The notes: generated by a model not told the origin, from the sequence alone. A stretch of 64,000 bases of DNA from Dethiosulfatarculus sandiegensis (GCF_000931935.2 NZ_AZAC01000023.1:81090-145089), one strand, 5' to 3'. Counted from the stretch's first letter, positions 1-10,231 are shown. Numbers and translations: made by a program.

Positions 1-2
1 AG

Positions 3-254
3 GAGGCCATTGCCAAACACCACAACCCCACTCCCAGCGATCCTTTTTACGCGAGCACCAGCTTGGTTTTTCTCGGCGACTATATGGCTCATAAATTGGG
101 TTTCGGCCTCGCCGCACCGCCCAAAGGGGCGGAGCCGGATGGGCATTTTAAGGCGAATCAACTGAATCAGATAAACCTGAAGCCTTTGCTAAACAAGGCC
201 AAGGAAAACGTGCCGGATCGCCTACAAATGGTGGGCATCATGGTAACTATCTAA
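3..254 (+). CDS. HDOD-domain protein, C-terminal end only
   Basis: The frame is open from the window edge to the TAA at 252-254, so only about 83 C-terminal residues are present. Near its start it has AIAKHHNP followed by LVFLGDYMAHKLGFG. This pattern, an HH-P motif and then a helix with a D-x-x-A-x-x-x-G signature, is typical of the end of HDOD (HD-related output) domains found in signalling proteins. No start codon is assigned because the gene begins outside the window. It precedes a GGDEF/EAL gene on the same strand, which fits a signalling neighbourhood. The family call rests on a short segment and is moderately sure. Confidence 0.6.
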   Translation, partial: EAIAKHHNPTPSDPFYASTSLVFLGDYMAHKLGFGLAAPPKGAEPDGHFKANQLNQINLKPLLNKAKENVPDRLQMVGIMVTI

Positions 255-402
255 ATTTATTTTATTTATTATCTAGGCATTATATGGTCTCTCAGGCAAA
301 AAAGCCCATAAATGCCAAAAACAAAAGGATACCTGGCCTGAAAACACCCGATTGTTGGCACCGGAAAAGTTAATAAAGTTCAGACTTCATCCAAGGGGTG
401 TT

Positions 403-3159
403 ATGACCGGCAAATCAACAATCAAAACAAATCCCGCTCTGAGCGCGAACCTGGCCCGGGAGAACCGAACCATACGAAACGCCCTGGCCCGCATGGGGGA
501 CAGGCTGGATTCGGCCATCACCCTTTTGTCCGCCATATCAAGCCTCACCCAGATCCCCGTACAAGCCAATGAAATGAACCAAGCTGCCGAGATGATAGTC
601 ACCGAGTTGGTCAGGAATCTGCCGGACGTAAACAACTGTTCCATTATGATTCATTGTTCTGCATCCAATCTGCTTGATGTAATGGCGGCCAAGGGCAGGG
701 ACGAAGTCTTTGGCCTGGAAAAAGGCTCCTATAACAAGGGTCTTTCCTTTACACCGGGTGAAGGGGTGGCGGGTAAAGTTTTCCTGGAAAACAAAGCGGT
801 TTTTTGGGATCGTTCATCGCCCGAAAAAAGCCTTTTAAAACAAGATCCTAACAAAATGACCCCTGTATCATTGGCCTGTCTGCCGGTGACCACCCTGGGC
901 CGCTGTATAGGTGTATTGAACATATCCTTTGCCGAGATGATTCCTTTTGACCTGCCGCGCAGAAGGGAACTTGAACTCTTAAGCCAGGTTGTGGGTAATC
1001 TTTTGGAAACCTGCACACTTAAGAAAGACCTGAATCTAAAGGCAAGCAACCTGTCCCAAAAAGTGGAAGAATGCGAAATTGAAATCAGGGAGCGTTTGCT
1101 GGCCGAGTCATCACTTCAGCAGACCGAGGCAATGTTGAGGCTGGTTTTGGATAACATACCTCAGCAAATCTCCTGGAAATCCCTTAAGCTAACCTACCTG
1201 GGGTGCAATAAAAGCTTTGCCGATGCGGCTGGCTTCGACTCTCCGGAAGAAGTAATCGGAAAAGCCGAAGACCGGATGGCCTGGGGCCTGGCCCAGGGCA
1301 GAGATAATCGGGCCAAGGATCTTGAGGTCCTTGACGGCACTTCAGCCAGGTCAGACACCCTGGAACCCCAACAGCAGGCAAATGGTAAAAACGCCTGGCT
1401 GAACAGCAGCCGAATACGCATTTTAAATGACCAGGAAGAACTCTTGGGCCTTCTGGTCAGTTCCGAAGATGTGACAGAGCAGCAAAAAGCCAAACTGAAA
1501 AACCGGCTGTGGAGCAAGATATCTGAAACGACCTTGGAAGGCATTGTCATTTTAGATGAAAAGGGTTGCATTCAAACAGTCAATCAGTCCTTTACCGAGC
1601 TTACCGGCTATAGCCAGCAAGAACTACTCACTGAACCTTTTGAATCTTTTGTAACCTTGGTCAACGGACCTCCGGATGTGGATAGCCTGGCCGGATTGGT
1701 CAAGCCCTGGATGGGGGAAATAAAGGGGCATAAAAAGGAGGGCGGATTTTTCCCGGCCCTGGCCGGACTAAACCCCATATCTAATGATGACGGTAAGATA
1801 ATCCACTATGTAGCCATATTGCACGACCTGACCAAAATAAAACAAAGCGAAGAGCAAATAACCTATCAGGCTTTTCATGACCTGCTCACCGGCCTGCCCA
1901 ATCGCCGCCTGTTCTCAGATCGCCTGCAGGTGGCCTTGAACCATGCCTCAAGGCATTCCTTAAGCTTGGCCATTTTGTCGGTGGATCTGGACAATTTTAA
2001 AGATATTAATGACGTTCTCGGACCGAACGGCGGAGACTATGTTCTTAGAACCACGGCAAATCGCCTACTCGGAACCATTCGCGAGGAAGACACCGCCGCC
2101 AGGTTGGGTAGCGATGAGTTTCTGGTTTTGTTGCATGGCCGCCATGGTTCTGATTACGCCATCCATACAGCAGAGAGAATCATCTCCAACCTGGGCTCTC
2201 CCCTTAAGTACAAAGACAAAAAAATTTACATAACCTGCTCCATCGGCGTAACCCTGCATCCCCATGACGGGACCCGGGCCGACACCCTGATAACCAACGC
2301 CCAACTTGCCATGCACAGGGCTAAAAAGCAGGGGCGCAGCAACTACCAGCTCTTTACCCAAAACATGAACTCAGAGGCAATGCGGCGAGTGCATCTGGAC
2401 CACAGCCTGCGCCGCGCCCTGGAAAACCAGGAACTGGAGGTTTTTTATCAGCCCAAAGTAGACCTGCAAACAGGGCAGGTGTTTGCCCTGGAAGCCCTGA
2501 TCCGTTGGCAGGAGCCCGGAGGAAAAATAATACCGCCGGATGAGTTCATTCCCCTGGCCGAAGAATCCGGGCTCATAATCCCACTGGGGGCCTGGATTTT
2601 GGAAGAGTCATGTAATCAAGCCAGACGGCTGAACCGGATATTCCAAACACCTTTGCGCATGTCTGTAAATCTTTCACCAAGGCAGTTCAAGCACCGCCAG
2701 CTCGCCCGACAGGTGGATGAAATCCTGGAAAGGACCAAACTCAGGCCGGATTTACTGGAACTGGAGATTACGGAAAGCGCCATGGCCAAAAATCCGGCCA
2801 AGGCTCTCAGAACTCTGCATGAACTAAGCGAACTGGATATTTATCTTTCCATGGATGATTTTGGCAAGGGCTACTCCTCGCTTTATAACCTCAAAACTTT
2901 TCCTATTAACTCGCTTAAGATAGACGGCTCATTTATAAGAGGCTTGCCAAATGACCTTCAGGATGCCGCCATTGTCAAAACCGTTATCACCTTAGGTGAA
3001 AGCATGGGTATTGAGGTTCTGGCGGAAGGGGTTGAGACCAGGGAGCAACACGATTTTTTAATCAAACAGGGCTGCCGCCAAGGTCAAGGATATCTCTACT
3101 CTCCCCCGGCTCCCGCCAAAAATCTGGACTATATCCTTTCCAGGCCCTTGATCAGCTAA
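403..3159 (+). CDS. GAF-PAS-PAS-GGDEF-EAL cyclic-di-GMP signalling protein
   Basis: This is a protein of about 918 residues with no obvious membrane segment. In order it has a GAF-like domain (about residues 40-185), two PAS domains (about 250-360 and 375-485), a GGDEF domain (about 500-665) and an EAL domain (about 680-910). The cyclase signature reads GSDEF instead of GGDEF, so cyclase activity is uncertain. The EAL domain looks intact: EALIRW, NLSPRQF, ELEITES, DDFGKGYSSL and AEGVET are all present, suggesting c-di-GMP phosphodiesterase activity. The ATG at 403 is chosen because AAGGGG sits just upstream; a TTG at 352 in the same frame has no such site. It may act with the adjacent hybrid kinase, but that is inference. 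Confidence 0.9.
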   Translation: MTGKSTIKTNPALSANLARENRTIRNALARMGDRLDSAITLLSAISSLTQIPVQANEMNQAAEMIVTELVRNLPDVNNCSIMIHCSASNLLDVMAAKGRDEVFGLEKGSYNKGLSFTPGEGVAGKVFLENKAVFWDRSSPEKSLLKQDPNKMTPVSLACLPVTTLGRCIGVLNISFAEMIPFDLPRRRELELLSQVVGNLLETCTLKKDLNLKASNLSQKVEECEIEIRERLLAESSLQQTEAMLRLVLDNIPQQISWKSLKLTYLGCNKSFADAAGFDSPEEVIGKAEDRMAWGLAQGRDNRAKDLEVLDGTSARSDTLEPQQQANGKNAWLNSSRIRILNDQEELLGLLVSSEDVTEQQKAKLKNRLWSKISETTLEGIVILDEKGCIQTVNQSFTELTGYSQQELLTEPFESFVTLVNGPPDVDSLAGLVKPWMGEIKGHKKEGGFFPALAGLNPISNDDGKIIHYVAILHDLTKIKQSEEQITYQAFHDLLTGLPNRRLFSDRLQVALNHASRHSLSLAILSVDLDNFKDINDVLGPNGGDYVLRTTANRLLGTIREEDTAARLGSDEFLVLLHGRHGSDYAIHTAERIISNLGSPLKYKDKKIYITCSIGVTLHPHDGTRADTLITNAQLAMHRAKKQGRSNYQLFTQNMNSEAMRRVHLDHSLRRALENQELEVFYQPKVDLQTGQVFALEALIRWQEPGGKIIPPDEFIPLAEESGLIIPLGAWILEESCNQARRLNRIFQTPLRMSVNLSPRQFKHRQLARQVDEILERTKLRPDLLELEITESAMAKNPAKALRTLHELSELDIYLSMDDFGKGYSSLYNLKTFPINSLKIDGSFIRGLPNDLQDAAIVKTVITLGESMGIEVLAEGVETREQHDFLIKQGCRQGQGYLYSPPAPAKNLDYILSRPLIS

Positions 3160-3548
3160 TCTCCCCTATTAAAAACCTCTCTTTTTTGGCTAACATCCTC
3201 TCTAGTAAAAAAACTACCCGGCGTGTGGCGGATCATCTTCAATTCATATTGAGATCGTTGATAAACACCCGGGAATTTAAAAACGCTTAATCTGTCAAAC
3301 ACAGGGAGATAAGGGAGGGGCTCTGGAAGTTTAACTTTTTGCTTGAAGTAAAAGCCAATTAGGGAAAAGCTGGCTTTTATCTTTAAAGCAAAAACTTGAC
3401 ACTAGTAATTATTTCTGGCATGACATCGTAAAGAATTTTGCTGTCACTAAAACAGTTTTTAATCAGGGTTTTTTAAATTCATTTTTATTTCCGGTTGCGG
3501 ACATATTAAATCAGGACAAACACAGCACTTGTCCTTTTCTCCAGCTCA
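3160..3548. other. Intergenic region, no gene seen
   Basis: This 389-base gap lies between the GGDEF/EAL gene and the hybrid kinase, both on the plus strand. It holds an inverted repeat, TAAAAGCCA (3349-3357) and TGGCTTTTA (3371-3379), which may be a weak terminator. A TTGACA box at 3396-3401 could be a -35 element for the downstream kinase, but no convincing -10 box follows at the right distance. I see no reading frame with codon use or a ribosome binding site worth calling. Confidence 0.5.
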
Positions 3549-6533
3549 TTGCGACCTAGACTGCCAGGATGCATGTCATACAGCCCGGAGACTGTAAATC
3601 CTCATCCCGAGAGGCTCTGGTTTTTTTTGGTGAAAAACCGGCAAAAAACCATTGTCTGGGTTCTTTTGTCCGGCTTTATCCTCTCAATTCTTCTTTTTCT
3701 GATTGGTCTTTATATTGACAACCAAAACATCCAAAAGGCCTTTGAGCACAGGTCTCGACAAGCCCTCCTGCGTATTGAAAAAAGGTTCGTAAGCAACCTT
3801 AACATTCTTACTATATTAGGGAATAGGCAAGACCGCACGAGACTGGACCGCTTTGCCTTTCAGGCAAACGCGGCTGTCTTGGCCCAACTTAGGCCCGAAA
3901 TACTCTTGCAGGCCTGGATGCCGGGAGTTGAACCGGAGAACATCCAGGGCTTTTTGGAGACGGCCAGACTTATAACCCAACAAGACTACAAAATCAAAAC
4001 CGGCTCCTCCACTTCCTCCTTCCCCAAATACTACCCCATATTGCATGGTTATCCCCAGGTCAAGGCCCAAGCCCTGTTAGGCGCCTGCCCGCTTACCTAT
4101 GAAGATCCGTTGCCCCCTCCCGGCCCTGAATTTGAAAAAACTTTACAGATCCTACTTCCCTGCCGAACTGAATTGGGAACAGTGAGCAATCCCGATTCTC
4201 TTATTTTGGCATTCATGGATTTTGAAAAGCTTTTGCGGGCCGCTGTCAATCCAAACCTTGCCAGGGGGCTCAATTTCTCCATATCCCTGACAAATCGTCT
4301 TCCCGGAACTTCTCAGAACACCTTGGCAAGTTCTTCCCCTTCCAGCCGCCATAAAAGCGACTGGCTCTGCACCTTGGAAAAAAACGGCCCCGCAGGCCGA
4401 GTCACGTTCACTTGCCAATCCTCCCCAACCCTATATGCCTGGATGAATTCCTATATTCACTGGAACCTTTTTTTTGTCGGAATTATTTTAAGTTTGACCT
4501 TGGCCCTGGTGATTCACTTTCTACCTTTGCCTCCAGGGGTCAAGAGCCGTCAGACGCTTAACAAAGAAATAATCGCCAGAAAAAAAATCGAAGCCGCTCT
4601 GAAAAACTCAACAGAAAGGCTTAACCTGGCCCTACGCACTTTTGAAGAGGGAATCTGGGATCTTAACCTTGAAAAGGGACAGGCCTTTTTCAGTGATCAT
4701 TTCTTCTCCATTCTGGGTTACACGGCCGAGGATTTCTTGAGCCAGCCGGAAAACCTGATCAATCTGGTTCATCCCATGGACCGGGATCTGGTGAAAAAGG
4801 CCTGGGACAGGCTCAGGAATCCTTTTGGTAAAGAAGAAGAAATTGAGATCAAGGTCAAGGAAAGAAAAGGCAATTGGACCTGGATTTGGCTAAAAGCCTC
4901 GGTGCAGGAAAGAAGTTCTACAGATAAAAGGCCGTTGCGCATAGTCGGCGCAGCAACCAAAATTGAAAAACGAAAATACGCCGAGCAGGCCCTTTTCGAA
5001 ACAAACCTCATATTCAAACAGATGTACCAGTTCACGCCCATCGGCATGTTTTTTTTAGACCTTAAAAGCCAAATCATCTCCGCCAACCCTGCCGCCTGCT
5101 CCATGCTGAAGTATGAGGAAGAGGAGCTTATAAATACCTGTCTACCGGATTACCTGCACAGCCGGTCAGGCTTGGATATGGAATCGGATAAGGAAGATCT
5201 GCTTAAGGGTAAAGTAAGCAGTATAAAAAAGGAAGCTGTTTTCAGCACAAAATTGAAGACTAAGGTCTGGGTCGAAAGGACCGTCACCCTTATCCGGGAT
5301 GAAGATAATAACCCGCATTATTTTGTGGTGGTTTTGACAGACATCACCCAGAAAAAGCAGGCAGAGGAAAAAAAGGTGCTTATGGACATCCATATGCGCC
5401 AAGTGCAGAAGATGGAGGCCATGGGCACTCTGGCCGGGGGGGTGGCTCATGACTTAAACAATATTCTCACCCCCATATTGATTCACACTGAAACCGCTTT
5501 AATTGAAGCGGGGGTTGAGCCTAAGTTAAAGTCCAGGCTGGAAGAGATCAGGGGCGCCTCCTTGCGGGCCAGGGACCTGGCAGCTCAGATACTCAACTTC
5601 AACCGGCCCAAGGACAAAAAGTTGGGGACCTTGCGCTTGAACATTCTGATAAAGGAGATCATGAAGCTCTTGCGTTCAGCCTTGCCTTCCAACATTGACA
5701 TTGTACAGAACCTAACGGCCGCCAATTCCTCGGTCCAGGCCGACGCCACGGAAATGCATCAGATAGTAATGAACCTTTGCACCAATGCGGCCCATGCCAT
5801 GTCACCCAAAGGCGGGGTGCTGAAAGTCACCCTTGAGGAGGCTCAAATACCCGCCAAAAGGTTCTCAGCGGATGATAAGAATCATCCCGGCCCCTATCTG
5901 CTCCTGAAGATAGCTGACACTGGAAAGGGGATTGACGAAGACATCAGGGAAAAAATATTTGAACCCTACTTCACCACCAAAAAGCCAGGCGAGGGCACCG
6001 GACTTGGCCTGGCAGTGGTAAAGGGAATTATTAAATCCTATAAAGGGATTATTGATCTTGAGTCGGAACCGGGCAAAGGCACCTGCTTCAACATCTACCT
6101 ACCCATAGTAAAAGAAGAAGCCAAACAGACCTCAACCAAATGCCCGGTCCGGATAAACAGTCAAAAGGCGTTATTGAGTATTGTGGATGATGACCGCCCC
6201 TCCCTGATGGCCATGTCCAGCCTGCTCAGTGCAATGGGCTACCGAACAGAGATTTTCACCAATCCCGAGGAAGCTCTCTTCAGCCTGGCCAACAAACAAA
6301 AAAAACCGGATCTGATTCTCACCGACTATTCCATGCCCCACATGAATGGTGTAGAGTTAATCAGCAAAATTAGAAAGTTAAAGCCTGATCTGCCTGCCGT
6401 GATTATCACCGGTCAAAGAGACCAGGTCATAATCGATAAAGAACAAGGTAAAGATGTAAAAATCATGCAAAAGCCGGTGACTCGGCAGGAAATCACAAAC
6501 ATCCTGAACGAACTTCTAAGCTCAACTTCATAA
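3549..6533 (+). CDS. Membrane hybrid histidine kinase (CHASE-like, PAS, PAS, HisKA, HATPase, receiver)
   Basis: This is a protein of up to 994 residues. TM1 is at about residues 34-55, followed by an extracytoplasmic sensor of about 250 residues resembling a CHASE domain (QAWMPGVEPENIQGF, then FPKYYPI). TM2 is at about 305-325. Two PAS domains follow (about 360-480 and 490-615). The dimerisation domain has the H-box GGVAHDLNNIL with the phosphoacceptor His. The ATPase domain has NLCTNAAHAM (N box), DTGKGID (G1) and GTGLGLAVV (G2). The C-terminal receiver has DDD near its start, the phosphoacceptor Asp in LTDYSMP, and a late KPV. The start is unsure: TTG 3549 or ATG 3573, neither with a strong ribosome binding site. 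No separate response regulator is adjacent, so the partner is unknown. Confidence 0.88.
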   Translation: MRPRLPGCMSYSPETVNPHPERLWFFLVKNRQKTIVWVLLSGFILSILLFLIGLYIDNQNIQKAFEHRSRQALLRIEKRFVSNLNILTILGNRQDRTRLDRFAFQANAAVLAQLRPEILLQAWMPGVEPENIQGFLETARLITQQDYKIKTGSSTSSFPKYYPILHGYPQVKAQALLGACPLTYEDPLPPPGPEFEKTLQILLPCRTELGTVSNPDSLILAFMDFEKLLRAAVNPNLARGLNFSISLTNRLPGTSQNTLASSSPSSRHKSDWLCTLEKNGPAGRVTFTCQSSPTLYAWMNSYIHWNLFFVGIILSLTLALVIHFLPLPPGVKSRQTLNKEIIARKKIEAALKNSTERLNLALRTFEEGIWDLNLEKGQAFFSDHFFSILGYTAEDFLSQPENLINLVHPMDRDLVKKAWDRLRNPFGKEEEIEIKVKERKGNWTWIWLKASVQERSSTDKRPLRIVGAATKIEKRKYAEQALFETNLIFKQMYQFTPIGMFFLDLKSQIISANPAACSMLKYEEEELINTCLPDYLHSRSGLDMESDKEDLLKGKVSSIKKEAVFSTKLKTKVWVERTVTLIRDEDNNPHYFVVVLTDITQKKQAEEKKVLMDIHMRQVQKMEAMGTLAGGVAHDLNNILTPILIHTETALIEAGVEPKLKSRLEEIRGASLRARDLAAQILNFNRPKDKKLGTLRLNILIKEIMKLLRSALPSNIDIVQNLTAANSSVQADATEMHQIVMNLCTNAAHAMSPKGGVLKVTLEEAQIPAKRFSADDKNHPGPYLLLKIADTGKGIDEDIREKIFEPYFTTKKPGEGTGLGLAVVKGIIKSYKGIIDLESEPGKGTCFNIYLPIVKEEAKQTSTKCPVRINSQKALLSIVDDDRPSLMAMSSLLSAMGYRTEIFTNPEEALFSLANKQKKPDLILTDYSMPHMNGVELISKIRKLKPDLPAVIITGQRDQVIIDKEQGKDVKIMQKPVTRQEITNILNELLSSTS

Positions 6534-6742
6534 GTTAAAAACACCCCACGCTTAAACCTGTTTTTTTGTCTCCCGACCCTTTTGTCCTCCCGGAATAACA
6601 ACGGTCGACAATCCATGGGTAAGCCTCTGGAAAGCAGGCGTTTTTCCCCTTCCAGCCTCACCCGAAAAAAAACCTTATTTTGCATGACAAGAACAGGTCT
6701 GATGGTTGATTATTAGACTATATCGGTCAAGGAGGTCTTTTC

Positions 6743-8446
6743 ATGAACATTTTATATTATGATCTTACTAATAAATCCGCCAAGTTGGAACAAGCTCCCT
6801 TGGCCATGCAATATTTGGGGGGCAGAGGCCTCACCTCTGCCCTGACCTGCGCCATGACTGACTCGGCTTGCCATGCCCTGGGCCCTCTCAACAACCTGAT
6901 CTTTGCACCGGGCCTTTTAACCGGCACCAGCCTGGTTAATACGGGCAGGCTTTCAATTGGAGGCAAAAGCCCTCTTACAGGCGGCATAAAGGAAAGTAAT
7001 GTGGGCGGAACCACGGCCCTGGCCCTGGCCAGGCTGGGGTTGGGGGCATTGGTCGTGCAGGGAAGCCTGGAGGGGCTTTGGGTGCTCCACCTGGACGAAG
7101 AAGCCAAGCCCACCCTGCATTCAGCCTCTGATCTGGCCGGGTTGATGACCTATGAGCTATGTGAAAAACTCTTTGAACGCTTTGGGCCGGATATCGGAAT
7201 CTGCTGCATTGGCCCGGCCGGGGAACAGCAGATGGCCCTGGCCTCAGTCCAGTCCACGGACAAAGACGGACGCCCCTGCCGGGCTGCGGGGCGGGGGGGC
7301 CTCGGTGCGGTCATGGGATCCAAGGGCCTTAAAGCCATAGTCATATCCCGAGAAGGCAAACAAAAGCCCGTCTATCAAAACAAAGAGGCCTTTAACAGGG
7401 CTGCCAAGGAATTAGCCAAGGCGGTTAAGGAATCCCCTTTTTCCGGCAAGGTCTTGCCCGAGCTGGGCACCAGCGCCCTGATCGGCGCGGTGAACAGCCT
7501 GGGAGCTTTCCCCAGCTATAACGCCACCCAAGGTGTTTTCCCAGGCTGGGAAAAAATCAGCGGCGAGGCCCTTAAGGAGACCCTGGAGCAAAGAGGCGGC
7601 AACACCACTCACGCAGGCTGCACAGGCTGCATTATCCATTGCTCCAATGAATACCTGGATCAGGCGGGCAAATTTGTAACCTCTTCCCTTGAATATGAAA
7701 CGATCTGGTCCACAGGCGGCATGTGCGGCATTGACGACTTAGACGCCATTGCGGCCATGGACCGGCTCTGCGATGAGATCGGTCTTGACACCATAGGCAC
7801 AGGCGTGACCATGGCAATCGCCATGGATGCGGGCCAAGCCCAGTTTGGAGATGCAACAGCGGCAAGGGAAATGCTGATGCAGATCGCCAAAGGCGAAGGC
7901 CTGGGGCTTGTCCTGGGTCAGGGACCCACCGCAACCGGCCGCCACTTGGGGCATCACAGGATTCCGGCCTGTAAAAACCAGAGTATTGCAGCCTATGATC
8001 CCAGGGGAATTCAGGGTATGAGCGCGACCTATGGCTCCTGCCCCATGGGTGCGGATCACACGGCAGGCAACTTTATAGGCGACGCCCTGGCCGGTAAGGT
8101 TGACCCTCTTTCAACCAAGGGAGTTGCCGAGCTTTCCAGAGAAAAACAGACCCAGGTCATGGGCATTGACACCCTGGGCATCTGCCTGTTTGCCATGGGG
8201 GCCACCACCCCGGAACTTTTGGCCAGGCTTTACCAGGCCAAGGTGGGAGATGGTTCAGACTATGAGCGGTTGACCGGGCTTTGGCGGGAAATTATCAAAC
8301 AGGAAATTATCTTTAACAGAAGGGCCGGATTGACCAGGCAAGATGACCGCCTGCCGGACTTCTTCTATAAAGAGCCGCTGCCTCCCCACAACAAGACCGT
8401 GGAATTGACAAACCAGGAGTTGGATTCCATCTGGGGTATTGATTGA
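6743..8446 (+). CDS. Aldehyde:ferredoxin oxidoreductase family protein (AOR 1)
   Basis: This 567-residue tungsten-pterin enzyme of the AOR family oxidises aldehydes (or related carbonyl substrates) to acids and passes electrons to ferredoxin. The N-terminal domain has YLGGRGLTSAL and a Gly-rich segment that binds the bis-pterin cofactor. The [4Fe-4S] ligand set is visible as GCTGCIIHC (C-x2-C-x3-C) near residue 295, and a later Cys lies in LGICLFAMG, as the family expects. A strong AAGGAGG site ends about 8 bases before the ATG. Length is slightly short compared with the usual 600 or so residues. It stands alone on its strand, convergent with the gamma-glutamyltransferase gene. The physiological substrate cannot be told from sequence. 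Confidence 0.9.
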   Translation: MNILYYDLTNKSAKLEQAPLAMQYLGGRGLTSALTCAMTDSACHALGPLNNLIFAPGLLTGTSLVNTGRLSIGGKSPLTGGIKESNVGGTTALALARLGLGALVVQGSLEGLWVLHLDEEAKPTLHSASDLAGLMTYELCEKLFERFGPDIGICCIGPAGEQQMALASVQSTDKDGRPCRAAGRGGLGAVMGSKGLKAIVISREGKQKPVYQNKEAFNRAAKELAKAVKESPFSGKVLPELGTSALIGAVNSLGAFPSYNATQGVFPGWEKISGEALKETLEQRGGNTTHAGCTGCIIHCSNEYLDQAGKFVTSSLEYETIWSTGGMCGIDDLDAIAAMDRLCDEIGLDTIGTGVTMAIAMDAGQAQFGDATAAREMLMQIAKGEGLGLVLGQGPTATGRHLGHHRIPACKNQSIAAYDPRGIQGMSATYGSCPMGADHTAGNFIGDALAGKVDPLSTKGVAELSREKQTQVMGIDTLGICLFAMGATTPELLARLYQAKVGDGSDYERLTGLWREIIKQEIIFNRRAGLTRQDDRLPDFFYKEPLPPHNKTVELTNQELDSIWGID

Positions 8447-8460
8447 TTCCCTTTGGACAA

Positions 8461-8498
8461 ACAACTTACCGGATGAATATGAACGCCCGGTAAGTTGT
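8461..8498. terminator. Perfect 12-bp hairpin between convergent genes
   Basis: ACAACTTACCGG (8461-8472) and CCGGTAAGTTGT (8487-8498) are perfectly complementary with a 14-base loop. It lies 14 bases after the AOR stop. There is no long T-run directly after it, so it may be a weak or bidirectional terminator. Confidence 0.6.
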
Positions 8499-8517
8499 TA
8501 TCTGCCTTTTTAAAAGG

Positions 8518-8549
8518 GCCTGCCCTCACGGCCCGTGGCAAGGGCAGGC
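8518..8549 (-). terminator. Hairpin downstream of the gamma-glutamyltransferase gene
   Basis: GCCTGCCCT (8518-8526) pairs with AGGGCAGGC (8541-8549). Read on the minus strand it follows the end of the gamma-glutamyltransferase gene and is succeeded by CCTTTTA, so it probably ends that transcript. Confidence 0.55.
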
Positions 8550-8629
8550 AGACAAAGGGGAAGTCTGCGGCGTTATGGGTTGATTACCGCAGTCCGCATG
8601 AAGGTAAATTCCAAATGGGGTCTATGCCC

Positions 8630-10231
8630 TTACCTGCAGATGCCATAGGCCTGGCGGCGGGGATCGGCCCCTCCCATTTTCAGACCGTTTTCATTGATGC
8701 GGATAGCCTGGGAGCTTCCCATCACCTCATCCCAATCATCCAACACCTTCACCTTATGCCCTTTTTGCTCAAGGGCCTTGACGGTTTCAGCAGGGAAACG
8801 CCCTTCCATCAAAAGGGTGCCGTCAGGTTCGGCCCGCCAGCGGGGAGCCTCCATGGCCTGTTGAGGATCGGCCCCAAAATCAAGCATGGCTGTGGTCATT
8901 TGAATCACGGTCTGGGTCTGGCCGTCCGCACCAGGCGAACCAAGCACATAAGCAGGCTTGCCGTCTTTCAGTATCATGGCCGGATGCAGGGTGTGATAGG
9001 GGCGCTTACCCGGCGCGAGGCAGTTGGGATGATCCGGATCCAGGCTGAAGCCCCTACCCCGGTTATGCAGCACCATGGCTGAATCAGGCACCATAACGCA
9101 GGAACCGAACGCCTCGTAAATGCTTTGAATCAAGGAAACCGCGTTGCCGTCTTCATCGACCACCGCCAGGTAGACCGTATCATCGCCGCCGGTGGTGAAG
9201 CGCCTGAGCTCAGGCTGGGGCGCAGCCTGGTCGGGGTTTATCTTGCCGGCCTGGTCCCGGGCCAGTTCCTTGTCCAAAAGTTTATCCAGTGGGATTTCAT
9301 TAAACTCGGGATCGCAGACATAGGCATTGCGGTCGGCAAAGGCCAATTTTTTGGCCTCCACCATAAGGTGTATAAGCTCTGCCGAATCAGGCTTAAGGCC
9401 GCTTATGTCAAAAGTATCCAGCATATTGGCCTGGAGTAAGAGGGCCAGGCCCTGGGAGTTGGGAGGCTGGGTGCAGATTTCGTATCCCCTGTATCCGGTC
9501 TTCAGGGGATCAACCCAATTCACCCGGTGGGCGGCCAGATCTTCTTCACTGAAAAGGCCGCCGAGCTGGTCTGAATATTCCACCAGGGCCCTGCCCAGGG
9601 GGCCGTTGTAAAATGCATCCGGTCCCATGTCAGCCAGCAGACGGTAAGACTTGGCCAAGGTCGGCTGATACAGAATACTCCCCACCTCGGGAACCTTGCC
9701 CTGGGGTATAAAGGTATCCATGGCGGCCTGGGATTCTTCCAGTTTGGAGCGGCGGTCAATCATGGCCTTTCGCAGGTCCGTATAAACCCCAAAGCCCTTT
9801 TCCGCGTAATCAATGGCTCTGGCCAGGAGCTTATCCAGCCCCATGGTGCCGTGTCTTTCCAAGGCAGAGTGCCAGCCCATGACGGCGCCGGGTACGGTGG
9901 AGGTGAGAATTCCGTACTCGGGCATCTTGTCATAGCCCTTTTCCTTGAAGAATTCCAAGGTGGCCCTGGCCGGAGCCCGGCCGCTGGCGTTAAGCGCCTC
10001 AAAAGCGCCGGTATCGGATTTATAGACCAGGGCAAAAAGGTCTCCACCCATGCCGGACATGTGGGGGCGCACCACAGTCAAAACCAGGTTGGCGCAAATG
10101 GCCGCGTCCATTGCATTGCCCCCGGCCTCCAGAACAGAGGCTGCGGCCTGCACGGCCAAGGGGTGGTCAGCGGTTATCATAAAGCGGTCACCCATCAAAA
10201 GAGGACGATGGGTCTCGAAATGTTTACTCAT
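8630..10231 (-). CDS. Gamma-glutamyltransferase family Ntn-hydrolase (YwrD-like)
   Basis: This protein of about 533 residues belongs to the gamma-glutamyltranspeptidase family, self-processing N-terminal nucleophile hydrolases that cleave gamma-glutamyl bonds or related amides. Early motifs are GGNAMDAAI and MSGMGGD. The predicted autocleavage Thr lies in GGDDTVYLAVVD, followed by SLIQSIYEAFGS and the NRG motif. DTVYL in place of the classical TTH places it nearer the YwrD-like subfamily. No signal peptide is visible, so it is probably cytoplasmic. The ATG at 10231 is chosen because GGAG lies six bases upstream; an in-frame ATG at 10246 lacks such a site. It is downstream of a permease on the same strand, suggesting uptake and hydrolysis of one substrate, which is inference. 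Confidence 0.88.
   Translation of the reverse strand: MSKHFETHRPLLMGDRFMITADHPLAVQAAASVLEAGGNAMDAAICANLVLTVVRPHMSGMGGDLFALVYKSDTGAFEALNASGRAPARATLEFFKEKGYDKMPEYGILTSTVPGAVMGWHSALERHGTMGLDKLLARAIDYAEKGFGVYTDLRKAMIDRRSKLEESQAAMDTFIPQGKVPEVGSILYQPTLAKSYRLLADMGPDAFYNGPLGRALVEYSDQLGGLFSEEDLAAHRVNWVDPLKTGYRGYEICTQPPNSQGLALLLQANMLDTFDISGLKPDSAELIHLMVEAKKLAFADRNAYVCDPEFNEIPLDKLLDKELARDQAGKINPDQAAPQPELRRFTTGGDDTVYLAVVDEDGNAVSLIQSIYEAFGSCVMVPDSAMVLHNRGRGFSLDPDHPNCLAPGKRPYHTLHPAMILKDGKPAYVLGSPGADGQTQTVIQMTTAMLDFGADPQQAMEAPRWRAEPDGTLLMEGRFPAETVKALEQKGHKVKVLDDWDEVMGSSQAIRINENGLKMGGADPRRQAYGICR

Noticed and set aside
8495..9082. A 195-codon plus-strand frame at the end of the gamma-glutamyltransferase gene
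   Set aside because: Shadow of the minus-strand gene with no start signal or domain.
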